This document shows positions 52,401 through 56,556 of a stretch of DNA of 64,000 bases, piece after piece. This DNA is from Ignelater luminosus (Eukaryota; Arthropoda; Insecta; Coleoptera; Elateridae). The stretch covers positions 198,344 to 262,343 of the forward strand of contig VTPC01090433.1 of the NCBI GenBank assembly GCA_011009095.1, given 5' to 3'. Under the pieces are notes generated by a model, which did not search any database, was not told the origin of the DNA, and saw only the letters and a program-made list of their open reading frames with translations. How positions within the stretch are numbered: position 1 is the first letter of the stretch; each line of letters begins with the position of its first letter. The translations under genes and the position numbers were made by a program.

Positions 52401-55400
52401 ATATCATCTGTGTGGTTTGGGGGATTCATTGTTTTATCAACAAATGGAATGTTATGTTTGCAATACCAGTCTACCACTGAAGAAGCTAGATCAGGCCAAA
52501 ATAATATTTGACCTTTATGCGTTCATTCCTTATGCCAAATTTTGGCATTCAAATTCTGTTAGGTAACAAATGGAGTCAATTGTATACCACACTGACAAAT
52601 GGCCTACCAGACCATCATCTTCTTTCCAGATCTTTCACAAAATATTGACTTTTCTGAATTGGGTACATTTGTGCCTATCTCTACAATGTAAAACTGAAGC
52701 CCCGATAAAGTTTTCTAGTCAAGTTTAATATGTTTCATCAGCCATTATTATGCATTGATCACTTTTGCTCAAAACTCTGCTGTACAACTTTCTGGTGCAA
52801 GTTTTTACTGAAACTGATTGAAGTGCAATTCGTTTTGGTTATTTCTGTTTCTCTTTTTAGCATGTTGTATCATAACTATGAAAGTTCTGCATTTTTTGCA
52901 GTCAGAAATAGATATGTCCTTTTTAACCGCAAACTGCTTGCAAATCTTATCCAAATTCAGTCGTGTATCACCAGGTTTTCTTCTGCACCCAGGTAGATCC
53001 TTCAAGCGAAAGATTTCCCAACTGTTTAAATAATTGCATTTTGGACCTCATGAACACTAACACTTTCCTCTTTCACTAATTTTCTCATCGACGCACCTCA
53101 GTCACTACAGTATTTGAACACAATTGAATTTCATTTCTCCACTGACAAATCCTTCATCTTCTTATTAATGTGTAAATGTTGACATTCAATGACGAAACAT
53201 TATTGTTTAGTAAGCAACAATTGTCAATTTGACAGCTGTTTAAAACAGTCAAAGCCTCCTCTCTGTATTGACTTGAAGATGTACCCATAATTAACAACAG
53301 TCCCTAATTCAAATAAATTCTCAACTTTTATAAAAATATGTATAAGAAAATTATTGTAATCCACAAAAAGATAGGAAAAGTGACTAAATTCATAGATTAG
53401 TGACAAAAGGTGACATAATTTTTTAAAAAAATGACAAAAAGTGACTATGTGTGAACCCTGTACAATGCTATAGTCAAACACCTTCCACGTCCTTTTGGTA
53501 TAAAAGATACAATAACACATGGAACCGACTTTAAAAAGAGATTATCTCAATAGACCTTTTACCTATGACAGTCCTTGTCTTGCATGGTGATGTCACAAAA
53601 TTTTTAGGTGTATTTAGTGATAATGTGAAACAAAATGTCTAGAAGCTTCAATGTAAAATAGGATGGAAGTCAATTTAAAGTTATTAAACAAACAAAACCC
53701 TTTTGAACTTGTTTTCCTGATTACAAGTTTGAAATCAATTTAATTTATCTAAATATGTATGTTGTACTATTTGTATACATTGGACTATAAATTTATTAAA
53801 ACCATTCAGATTTAGAAGAAATTTACAGCTCCTTTTGGTAAGATTGGATAGATATTTTAACATGCTTAGTAGTAGTCTTAAATACCATAAATTTTAAACA
53901 TTATGAACAGCTTTAAATTTAAATTAAAAGAGAGCGTGTTTCATCACATTCTTTATGAGAAATGGCTCTACTGACTTTTTCTTATAAGTTATACCTCTGC
54001 AAATTTCCCCACAGCTTAAGCTGCTTTTCTAAACAATGTAACTGTAGCTGCAGCTAAGTTATTTTCATATTGTAAATAGCTTGTAACTAGAGTTTAACTA
54101 CTTTTTATAGAAGTAGCTGTAGCTTGGCTACTTTTATCAAGTAGCTTGCCATGTAATTCTTCTCATACACTTTATTAGAAAATGAATCTTTTTAGATACA
54201 AGTTCAACATTCTTTGTTTTTAATTTTACTATTGTGTAACCAGATAATTAAAATAGCAACTTTTCCAAACTATCATTAAATACTGACAAATTCAAAGAGA
54301 CCAACATGTTAGTTAAATAAAGAAATCATCAAGTAGCATCATTATGTTACTAAAATTTTACACAAATTAGAATTATTACTCACAAAACCCTAGAAGGTAA
54401 TAACTTTTGAAGTATCTAATCGTTTGATATATTTATGTAGTATGTATTCAAGTTTAATTTTAGTGATCTATGCAATTTGGAACATTCCCACTTTTTATTA
54501 GTAAGTTAATGTGTACAAAACAAAATAGATACAATTTTATATAAGTTCTGTAGTGAAATAAATACAAAAAGATACTATTGACTATCAACTTACTTTCGTC
54601 TTTCTAAAGGAACTCGTTCAGCTTCTAAAGTGTCCCACTGTCTCGCTAAATGACCAACACAGTTGTTACAACTTAACACTCGGCCATGAGAATCCATACA
54701 ACTATTTTCCGAAGTACGAGAAACGTTTCTTAAACACGGAAAGTGCATCGCATGAGAGTTCATACCTTCGGCACTAGTACTCAACCACTCCATCTGCACT
54801 CGCGAAAACAGTCCACCACAAATATAACATCTATAGTTTTGACCACCGTTTGTTGTTTGCCCATTCACTTCCGGCGCAGGTGACGAAATTCGTGTGGCTA
54901 ACGAATTTATTTTTGCCATTTCACGAAGTTCATTGGCCGCTTGCTTCTTTTTGGTTGTTATAATACCTGGTTTAGTCATTTCGTAAGGTTTAAATCGAAT
55001 ATCTGAACCAGTACTGTTTGCTGGAGATTTAACTTGAGCTGGTTGCGAATTACTGTTACTATTACGATGATTTTGTACGTCCGCTAAAGACACATGATTA
55101 TTAACTATAACACTAGAATCACCACCAAATGCTTTATGTTTCTGAGGAATGGATTTGTAACATATAGAACACACTTGCACCATGCCTTGTGGACTAATAG
55201 GGCTAGCACCTGGCGGAGGCTTTAAATTTTGAATAAACGGAAAATACGGCTCCTTCTCAGGATTTGGACAGCAATATAACAATCGTAAACTACTAGATGG
55301 ATATTCTAATGCACACGTGTAGCAGATAAAAGTTGTAGTATCTACTGCGGCTGCTTGTCTTTTACGTAAAGTATAATTCCTTTCAAAATGGGGAACACCT

Positions 55401-56550
55401 TGCCCTTGAAACATATCCCACTGCCTAAACAGATGATGTTGACATTCAATACATGCTTGAACACGTCCTGTAGAATCCATTGGGCGTGATCGACTGGGAC
55501 GTGGATGTAACATTAAACTAGGAAAAAACTGATGCGTAGGTGCATCTGGCAGTTGTTTCGCTGCTATATAACTCAGACTACCACGTTTAAATTCATCGCC
55601 GCATACGTAACAAACTTCAGTTGCTGAATTCTTATCTGGCATACTAAGATCTAGGATGTCTGTGCCTGTTGACGAATTTGAATTCTGACAATGGTATACT
55701 GGTATAGATGTTGATAAAGGTGAACTACGTGTGCTTGAACTTGTATTACGTAAATCCAGAGCAGCATCTATTGTTATATCGCGTTCTTCTTTTTCTGAAT
55801 TTGGTAACTATAAAAAAGAAAAAATTAAACAATATAGATATATAAAATGTTTTTTATTAAACCTAAAAAATGCGTGGAAACACTGCATCCATACATGTAC
55901 ACTTACCAAACAATCAAGTTACATAGGCTTTAAATATTTTATCTATCTCATTAAGAGCTTGTGATATCACTTATGAGATATCATTCAATGAAATGTTATG
56001 GCTTGACCAATGATAAGTTTAATCACTTTTAAAGATAAACTATTACCTGTATAGGTCTCGGTGAACTCCTAAGATGAATGGTGTTTTTATTAGACGATTC
56101 TTCCCGTCCATTAGGAGGTCTGACAGGAACACTCGATTCATTATTAAGGCCAAGTACTTGTGCAGCATATTCTCCTTGTAATCCCATGTCAGCTCCAGTG
56201 TAGGGGCCGTTGTCAACTCTTTTAAGCCAATATAAGCGTTCAGAATGTGGTCTTGATGCACGTTCGTAGGCCTCCCACTGTTGCAACAATAGTGTGTAAC
56301 ATAAATAACAAACACGTACTGCAATGTCACTTTTAGAGACATATCCAACGGGAGGCTCATGTGATTCTAAAAATGGAAAATAGGGTTCCTTTGGCTTGCT
56401 TGGTGTTGGCTTTATATGTAACCAACAAGAATGTGGATGGTCCCTGTTACCACATACAAAACAAATTTCTGGAGGATCGGTTGCTTGTTTTATTGGTTGA
56501 ATTTCCGTTGTTGCTTCATTTTTGACTTGGATTTTGTCCATCGTTTGCAT
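9558..56550 (-). CDS. GSE1: GSE1-like nuclear protein with six double-CxxC modules, long isoform (10 coding exons)
   Basis: The joined exons sum to 4,017 bases, exactly 1,339 codons including the stop, with matching phase at all nine junctions. Residues 1-750 carry six modules, each two CxxC pairs: C30/C33+C81/C84, C234/C237+C287/C290, C330/C333+C381/C384, C495/C498+C548/C551, C611/C614+C662/C665 and C698/C701+C742/C745. Between pairs lies a P-Y/F-F-P-x-L segment; after the second pair comes QWxxYE...R-Y. Residues 869-880 ([12 protein letters not shown]) and the Tyr/Pro-rich stretch near 985-1052 match my memory of vertebrate GSE1, a co-repressor-associated nuclear protein. A Glu/Arg/Gln-rich coiled coil (1054-1103) and a Pro/Ser/Thr-rich tail follow. 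The CxxC array is not part of vertebrate GSE1 as I know it; zinc binding and a chromatin role are inferred. The array and tail could instead be two adjacent genes. Confidence 0.75.
9595..9596 (-). promoter_or_regulatory. Strong cryptic or alternative 5' splice site in exon 10
   Basis: On the minus strand the junction reads GCAG|GTGAGG, a near-ideal donor, splitting a codon after its first base (phase 1). Use of it would remove the last ~12 residues and the TGA and require a further exon to the left. I found no convincing exon at 1-9.5 kb. Confidence 0.45.
10475..10669 (-). CDS. GSE1: Coding exon 9: Tyr/Pro-rich GSE1-like core
   Basis: 195 bases, phase 2 in and out (ACTTCTAG acceptor, GAAAG|GTAAGA donor). 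Encodes [25 protein letters not shown], a [15 protein letters not shown] segment and MPLYMHER. The mix of Tyr-Pro repeats, a D/E-x-x-Y-L segment and a Met/Pro stretch leading into a charged helix parallels the order in GSE1. Introns on either side are about 60 bases. Confidence 0.9.
10730..10979 (-). CDS. GSE1: Coding exon 8: GSE1-like region, two possible acceptors
   Basis: With the acceptor CTTTAACAG at 10980-10981 the exon is 250 bases; with TATGTTAG at 10923-10924 it is 193. Both preserve phase 1 in and phase 2 out, so they differ by 19 residues. The shared part encodes a Ser/Pro/Arg-rich stretch ending in [10 protein letters not shown], comparable to a RPY segment in vertebrate GSE1. The donor is AGATAG|GTAAAT. 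The longer version is annotated, but the choice is unresolved. Confidence 0.83.
11069..11302 (-). CDS. GSE1: Coding exon 7: GSE1-like N-terminal motif
   Basis: 234 bases; acceptor TTAAATTGCAG (phase 1 in), donor CCTG|GTTTGT (phase 1 out). Encodes a Pro/Ser/Thr-rich stretch and then [15 protein letters not shown] (residues 866-880). This resembles the SSFAAALRKLAKQ stretch near the N-terminus of vertebrate GSE1 and is the best single clue to family identity. An overlapping ATG-initiated frame here is a shadow that reads through the acceptor. Confidence 0.88.
11303..13270. other. Start of the 28.6-kb intron 6, no element recognised
   Basis: The intron between exon 6 (39882) and exon 7 (11302). 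This portion is AT-rich with short chance frames on both strands and no identifiable transposon ends. Confidence 0.5.
13274..13674. mobile_element. hAT-like MITE, TAGARCTGKGCA termini
   Basis: The left end TAGAACTGTGCACGTGAGT and the inverted right end TAGAGCTGGGCATGAGTCC are similar. The interior has repeated CACG/CGTG motifs and is far more GC-rich than its surroundings. Related fragments occur at 15362-15400 and 49464-49595. No 8-base target duplication was seen. Confidence 0.45.
13736..15357 (+). mobile_element. DD41D Tc1/mariner-superfamily transposon, copy A
   Basis: 1,622 bases bounded by inverted repeats starting CAGGGTGATTCTGAAATAAA and flanked by TATA on both sides. It contains a damaged transposase gene. 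The right flank resembles a hAT-like MITE end, so it probably landed in an older repeat. Confidence 0.9.
14050..15093 (+). pseudogene. DD41D transposase, three disabling lesions (copy A)
   Basis: The product has an N-terminal helix-turn-helix region ([26 protein letters not shown]) and the DDE catalytic core motifs [15 protein letters not shown] and [13 protein letters not shown]. The second and third aspartates are 41 residues apart by my count. This is typical of insect Tc1/mariner-superfamily transposases often labelled Tc3-like; DD41D spacing suggests the rosa-type group. Lesions: a 25-base deletion near 14147-14151 at an ACAA microhomology (compared with copy B), one extra A in a run of seven (14446-14452), and a TGA at 14629-14631. 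An upstream in-frame GTG at 14026 is not a likely start; the ATG at 14050 is. Confidence 0.9.
15400..17640. other. Intronic AT-rich DNA
   Basis: A possible element end (CAGTCTGTTCCACTGG at 15660-15675) has no partner. Frames on both strands here are hydrophobic chance translations of A/T-rich DNA. Nothing else recognised. Confidence 0.4.
17647..18376. mobile_element. 730-bp palindromic MITE with ~290-bp arms
   Basis: The arms run from CAGGGTGTCCCCAGATTGAC inward for about 290 bases and recur inverted at the right end, with TATA on both flanks. The centre holds a second, smaller palindrome (TAACTGCCAC / GTGGCAGTTA, 17940-18000). No coding capacity. Same terminus type as the inner MITE at 30279-30757. 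Confidence 0.8.
18936..19452. repeat. Large imperfect inverted repeat, arms ~190 bp
   Basis: The left arm 18936-19125 and right arm 19258-19452 pair over AAATCACTTT, the GAAAAAAATC/CATATGGTATC region and CTCAATYGGATCTTTAT. A MITE-type end (GGGACACCCTGTA, 19576-19588) lies beyond the right arm, so a larger element is probable, but the matching left end was not found. Confidence 0.6.
19600..21740. other. Intronic DNA with a slightly GC-richer patch
   Basis: 20150-20340 is less AT-rich (GGTCATGGGTTG, CGACCCACGGCC) and may be a further old repeat or regulatory sequence. Frames at 20437-20813 on the minus strand overlap each other and lack features. Nothing is assigned. Confidence 0.35.
21780..22790 (-). 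pseudogene. mariner (DD34D) transposase, frameshifted
   Basis: Fragments in several frames add up to most of a mariner transposase: an N-terminal [10 protein letters not shown], a helix-turn-helix ([16 protein letters not shown]), the first catalytic motif [18 protein letters not shown], the second motif HQDNARTHT and the third [13 protein letters not shown]. The last two aspartates are 34 residues apart. Frameshifts near 22350 and 22030 break it. The terminal repeats could not be delimited; copy B of the DD41D element abuts its 5' side at 22897. Confidence 0.85.
22897..24835 (-). mobile_element. DD41D transposon copy B, rearranged and carrying foreign DNA
   Basis: Inverted repeats CAGGGTGATTCTGAAATAAA (left) and the slightly mutated right end (TCAGAATCACTATG) are flanked by TA. 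Compared with copy A it lacks bases equal to A 14589-14860. It also has about 730 unrelated bases (23175-23907) in place of A 14915-15079. It lies about 100 bases upstream of the mariner start region. Confidence 0.88.
23949..24524 (-). pseudogene. DD41D transposase N-terminal half (copy B)
   Basis: An intact frame covers the helix-turn-helix domains ([28 protein letters not shown]) and the first catalytic motif FTDECCF. It keeps the 25 bases that copy A has lost. It then jumps by an internal deletion straight to the region of the third catalytic motif, losing the second aspartate, so no active enzyme is possible. The likely start is the ATG at 24524, in the SEMFSTQEL context. Confidence 0.88.
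24840..27260. other. Intronic DNA without recognised features
   Basis: Includes a poly-T tract at 25208-25222 and AT-rich sequence. The region is less repeat-laden than its neighbours. It lies just downstream of the alternative first exon in gene orientation and might hold regulatory sequence, but none is identified. Confidence 0.35.
27268..27331 (-). CDS. Alternative first coding exon of the GSE1-only isoform
   Basis: An ATG in good context (A at -3, G at +4) opens a 64-base coding stretch of 21 codons rich in Tyr, Pro and Asn. It ends at GGATG|GTAAGA in phase 1. That is the phase needed by exon 7, which the exon 6 donor also uses. Spliced to exons 7-10 it gives 1,602 bases, an exact codon count, and 533 residues. 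Upstream lies a locally GC- and CpG-richer block (27610-27800). Two short upstream ORFs start at 27346 and 27341, and the second overlaps this ATG. RNA evidence is lacking, so this is a strong prediction, not an observation. Confidence 0.62.
27600..27800 (-). promoter_or_regulatory. Candidate internal promoter or 5' UTR region
   Basis: About 270-470 bases upstream of the alternative start exon the sequence becomes noticeably richer in G, C and CpG (CCGCGG, several GCG) than the surrounding AT-rich intron. It carries no transposon termini. Its position fits a promoter or untranslated first exon for the short isoform. No TATA box or initiator could be assigned with certainty. Confidence 0.4.
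27801..28255. other. AT-rich DNA upstream of the internal promoter candidate
   Basis: No motif or repeat boundary is recognised. Confidence 0.3.
28262..28335 (-). repeat. tRNA-like sequence or SINE head
   Basis: On the minus strand a TGGCTGAATTGG A-box-like segment, an anticodon-like arm GTGAT-7 bases-ATCGC and GGGTTCGAATC (B-box) are in tRNA order. The loop lacks the usual T before the anticodon, so this is a tRNA-derived repeat or dead tRNA. Confidence 0.4.
28499..28524. promoter_or_regulatory. CRE palindrome (TGACGTCA) and CCAAT box pair
   Basis: A perfect TGACGTCA palindrome (28499-28506) is followed 13 bases later by GCCAATCAG (CCAAT at 28520-28524). The spacing is typical of CREB/NF-Y promoters. 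It lies about 1.2 kb upstream of the alternative start exon. Chance occurrence is possible. Confidence 0.35.
28525..30240. other. Intronic DNA, nothing assigned
   Basis: Follows the CRE/CCAAT pair. AT-rich with no element ends or coding signature recognised. Confidence 0.35.
30250..30914. mobile_element. Outer MITE interrupted by another MITE
   Basis: The termini CAGTGTGTCTCCAAATTGAC and inverted CAGTGTGTTCCCGGATTGAC are flanked by TATA. The left arm is split at 30278 by the inner element and resumes at 30758 with GGTATAATTGATC, which pairs with the intact right arm. Without the insert it is about 184 bases. Confidence 0.8.
30279..30757. mobile_element. Inner palindromic MITE nested in the outer MITE
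   Basis: 479 bases with ~220-base inverted arms starting CAGGGTGTCCCCAGATAAGG and ending CTTATCTGGGGGCATACTG. TA is duplicated at the junctions (30277-30278 and 30758-30759). The arms contain AAACCAAAATA and GTTCAGTAACTAA segments in both orientations. Confidence 0.82.
31271..32559 (+). mobile_element. mariner transposon, nearly full length
   Basis: 1.29 kb bounded by inverted repeats containing AGGTCTGTTCAAAAAGTATC and flanked by TA. The right end lacks the two terminal bases present on the left (CG). The best preserved transposon in the window. Confidence 0.9.
31477..32505 (+). pseudogene. mariner DD34D transposase with one stop and a 3' frameshift
   Basis: Starts [10 protein letters not shown]. 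It has helix-turn-helix segments ([31 protein letters not shown]), the catalytic motifs [15 protein letters not shown] and [13 protein letters not shown], and 34 residues between the last two aspartates. Defects: TAG at 31951-31953, directly after the first catalytic motif, and a small deletion near 32439 that shifts the frame. The expected C-terminal residues ([13 protein letters not shown]) are still readable in another frame to 32505. Otherwise the frame is long and clean, so the copy is relatively young. Confidence 0.92.
32889..33288. other. Assembly gap (400 N)
   Basis: A run of 400 Ns; the round number suggests a scaffolding or estimated gap. Frames that cross it are meaningless. Confidence 0.99.
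33289..34490. other. Intronic DNA, nothing assigned
   Basis: Less AT-rich around 33720-33900. No coding signature or element boundary is recognised. Confidence 0.35.
34495..36190 (+). pseudogene. LINE reverse-transcriptase remnant, split by a MITE
   Basis: Broken frames read through reverse-transcriptase blocks in order: [13 protein letters not shown] sequence with [29 protein letters not shown]-like sequence (LDFSKAF region), [27 protein letters not shown], then a mutated YADD (YDAQIY), and after the [19 protein letters not shown] and [12 protein letters not shown]. The order and wording fit Jockey/CR1-like non-LTR elements. Multiple stops and frameshifts show it is old. The endonuclease domain and 3' end were not found. 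Confidence 0.82.
35170..36053. mobile_element. 884-bp MITE made of nested palindromes
   Basis: Outer arms (CAGGGTAATCATTTTAAAAC / GTTTTAAAATGATCACCCTG) are flanked by TA. Inside, a ~300-base inner palindrome occurs twice in tandem: CACTACCCCATGTGTGATAT appears near 35345 and 35645, and its inverse near 35560 and 35855. It lies within the LINE remnant just after the catalytic YADD region. Confidence 0.82.
36200..37560. other. Intronic AT-rich DNA
   Basis: Two short plus-strand frames at 36483-36902 have no features. Nothing else recognised. Confidence 0.35.
37566..37693. mobile_element. 128-bp hairpin MITE-like element
   Basis: GGCCCAATTTCTCAATCATT pairs with the inverse at the other end (AATTGGGAAACTGGGCC), with GGTTAAGTTTAACTAG in the stem and a ~60-base loop. 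A clean stem-loop with no coding potential. The family is not recognised. Confidence 0.6.
37700..38850. repeat. AT-rich intron with a copy of the 98-425 repeat arm
   Basis: 38554-38600 (CCTACTTTTCACAGCAC followed by TATTATTATTCAC) resembles the right arm of the repeat at 362-425. The rest of the stretch shows nothing recognisable. Confidence 0.4.
38859..39838. mobile_element. 980-bp MITE with four internal units
   Basis: Termini CAGTGTGGTCCAATTTCGGT and the inverted right end (AATTGGACCACACTA) are flanked by TA. Each arm holds two ~160-base direct units (AATTTGCTGTAACTTC ... AAAGCTACAACAAA ... CTTTCCATAACTGC), giving two direct and two inverted copies. It lies about 40 bases downstream of the exon 6 donor. 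Confidence 0.8.
39882..39969 (-). CDS. Coding exon 6: short basic linker
   Basis: 88 bases with TTCTTTGCAG acceptor (phase 0) and TCAA|GTAAGT donor (phase 1). Encodes about 29 residues rich in Lys, Arg, Ser and Thr (including RPTRKNNSP), possibly a nuclear-localisation or linker segment. Its phase-1 donor fits exon 7 across a 28.6-kb intron. A large palindromic MITE ends about 40 bases beyond this donor. Confidence 0.82.
40920..41162 (-). CDS. Coding exon 5: second half of module 6
   Basis: 243 bases, phase 0 at both ends (CTTTTCAG|GAT; GTG|GTAGGG). Encodes [12 protein letters not shown], the C742/C745 pair ([10 protein letters not shown]), EYERWGLP and R-Q-Y, then a Pro/Glu linker. The gap between the CxxC pairs in this module is about 41 residues, shorter than the 48-50 elsewhere. 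It ends the zinc-binding-like array. Confidence 0.88.
41163..42471. other. Intron 4
   Basis: 1.3-kb AT-rich intron. The plus-strand 79-codon frame at 41865-42104 is Lys/Asn/Ile-rich chance sequence. Confidence 0.6.
42472..42725 (-). CDS. Coding exon 4: second half of module 5 and first CxxC of module 6
   Basis: 254 bases; acceptor TTTTCTAG (phase 1 in), donor AAG|GTAATT (phase 0 out). Supplies [14 protein letters not shown], the C662/C665 pair, NQWRRYE and the module-6 opening CCYVCG (C698/C701). Only a 59-base intron separates it from exon 3. The frame runs through with no stop, and the motif order matches modules 1-4. Confidence 0.88.
42785..42960 (-). CDS. Coding exon 3: first half of module 5
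   Basis: 176 bases with TTGTTGCAG acceptor (phase 2 in) and CTCAAG|GTAAGA donor (phase 1 out). Encodes a Gly/Ser/Asn linker, then YCFLCG (C611/C614) and the start of the PYFP segment. It has no ATG-initiated reading frame of its own and is recognised only because it completes module 5 together with exon 4. The 11.6-kb intron upstream is full of transposon relics. Confidence 0.88.
43473..44270. mobile_element. ~800-bp foldback MITE
   Basis: Outer ends CAGGGTAACCAAAGTCATAA and its inverse (ACCTTGGTCACACCT) bound arms of about 250 bases or more. Internal CAGGGTGTCCCATTTAAAA-type ends sit at 43650 and 44098 and continue inward with ACATGTTTGGATTC. This looks like one palindrome whose arms include a second pair of termini. 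Confidence 0.7.
44445..45125. repeat. Inverted repeat with ~65-bp arms
   Basis: 44450-44510 (AGTGCCTCAATGATACAAAT) is repeated inverted at 45055-45125 (ATTTGTATTATCAAGGCACT). The interior has no recognised content. Probably an old MITE. Confidence 0.45.
45675..46795. mobile_element. ~1.1-kb foldback element with an older repeat in its centre
   Basis: Arms 45675-45925 and 46545-46795 pair over TTTTTCAGAATA, GTTAGATAGATTC, AAATGGAACATCCTG and the GCACAACTTTTA segment. The central part (45970-46090) has CAGTAGCCACACGGTAAAGTG, reminiscent of pogo-like ends and possibly a nested remnant. Confidence 0.6.
46800..47705. other. Intron 2, nothing assigned
   Basis: AT-rich DNA between two mobile elements. 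The frames are short and featureless. Confidence 0.35.
47712..49341 (+). mobile_element. DD41D transposon copy 3, heavily decayed, ~110-bp TIRs
   Basis: 1,630 bases between TA duplications. The left end CAGGGTAATTCTTGACTTG and the inverted right end CAAGGTGATTCTTAACTTC stay paired for about 110 bases, through AGCTGATCTACGTTAAATTG. Its length nearly equals copy A (1,622), with which it shares the CAGGGTNATTCT terminus. Confidence 0.8.
48240..49060 (+). pseudogene. Decayed DD41D transposase (copy 3)
   Basis: Across shifting frames it reads [53 protein letters not shown] and [16 protein letters not shown], in the same order as the transposase of copies A and B. Many stops and frameshifts. The frame at 48546-48836 keeps only part of this. 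Clearly an older, divergent member of the same family. Confidence 0.8.
49464..49595. repeat. hAT-like MITE fragment
   Basis: CTGGGCATATGAGTGTTTTTTG, CACACTCGTGAA and the closing ACCCTGCTCTGG resemble the element at 13274-13674, though shorter and more mutated. Confidence 0.4.
49600..51410. other. Intron 2, nothing assigned
   Basis: AT-rich DNA with no recognised repeats. The 83-codon frame at 50968-51219 is featureless. Confidence 0.35.
51417..53461. mobile_element. Possible hAT-type element enclosing a Tc1-like remnant
   Basis: The left CAGGGCTCACAATGGC and the inverted right end CAGGGTTCACACATAGTC look like paired hAT-style termini, followed by GTGACTAAA-type repeats. No 8-base duplication or hAT transposase is visible. 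A small inverted repeat (51630-51662 / 51726-51762) lies inside. Confidence 0.35.
52310..53090 (-). pseudogene. Tc1-like transposase remnant
   Basis: Minus-strand fragments read [21 protein letters not shown], an [14 protein letters not shown] segment, [10 protein letters not shown] and [15 protein letters not shown]. They match the order of a Tc1-type DDE transposase related to the copy at the right window edge. It is full of stops. Confidence 0.7.
53470..54590. other. Intron 2 near exon 2, with possible hAT debris
   Basis: 54000-54165 has repeated TAGCTGTAGCTTGGCTAC and AGTAGCTTGCC motifs seen in some hAT termini. The boundary is unclear. The rest is AT-rich. Confidence 0.3.
54594..55807 (-). 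CDS. Coding exon 2: double-CxxC modules 2, 3 and 4
   Basis: The largest exon, 1,214 bases, residues 169-573. The acceptor (TTTTTTATAG|TT) is phase 0 and the donor (CGAAA|GTAAGT) phase 2. It opens with a Ser/Thr-rich linker holding two LDL motifs (AALDLR near 183-188, ILDLS at 219-223) that resemble PxDLS-type CtBP-binding motifs. Module 2 spans C234-C290, module 3 C330-C384 and module 4 C495-C551. Pairs are 48-50 residues apart, and two modules are followed by RQWD. A basic linker (about 438-475) with KKKQ separates modules 3 and 4. An open frame reading from an internal Met covers only part of this exon; the frame runs on upstream to the acceptor. Confidence 0.9.
56047..56550 (-). CDS. Coding exon 1: start codon and double-CxxC module 1
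   Basis: Encodes residues 1-168. The ATG lies six bases inside an exon with a 3' splice site (CTTTGTAG at 56557-56564), so at least one untranslated exon lies upstream; an in-frame TAG at that splice site supports this start. Module 1 has C30/C33 and C81/C84, with a [12 protein letters not shown] segment between and QQWEAYE after. Residues 9-12 (VKNE) fit the SUMO consensus psi-K-x-E. The exon ends at a phase-0 donor (CAG|GTAATA). The modular pattern seen again in exons 2-5 makes this a real exon. Confidence 0.88.
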
Positions 56551-56556
56551 TGGGCA

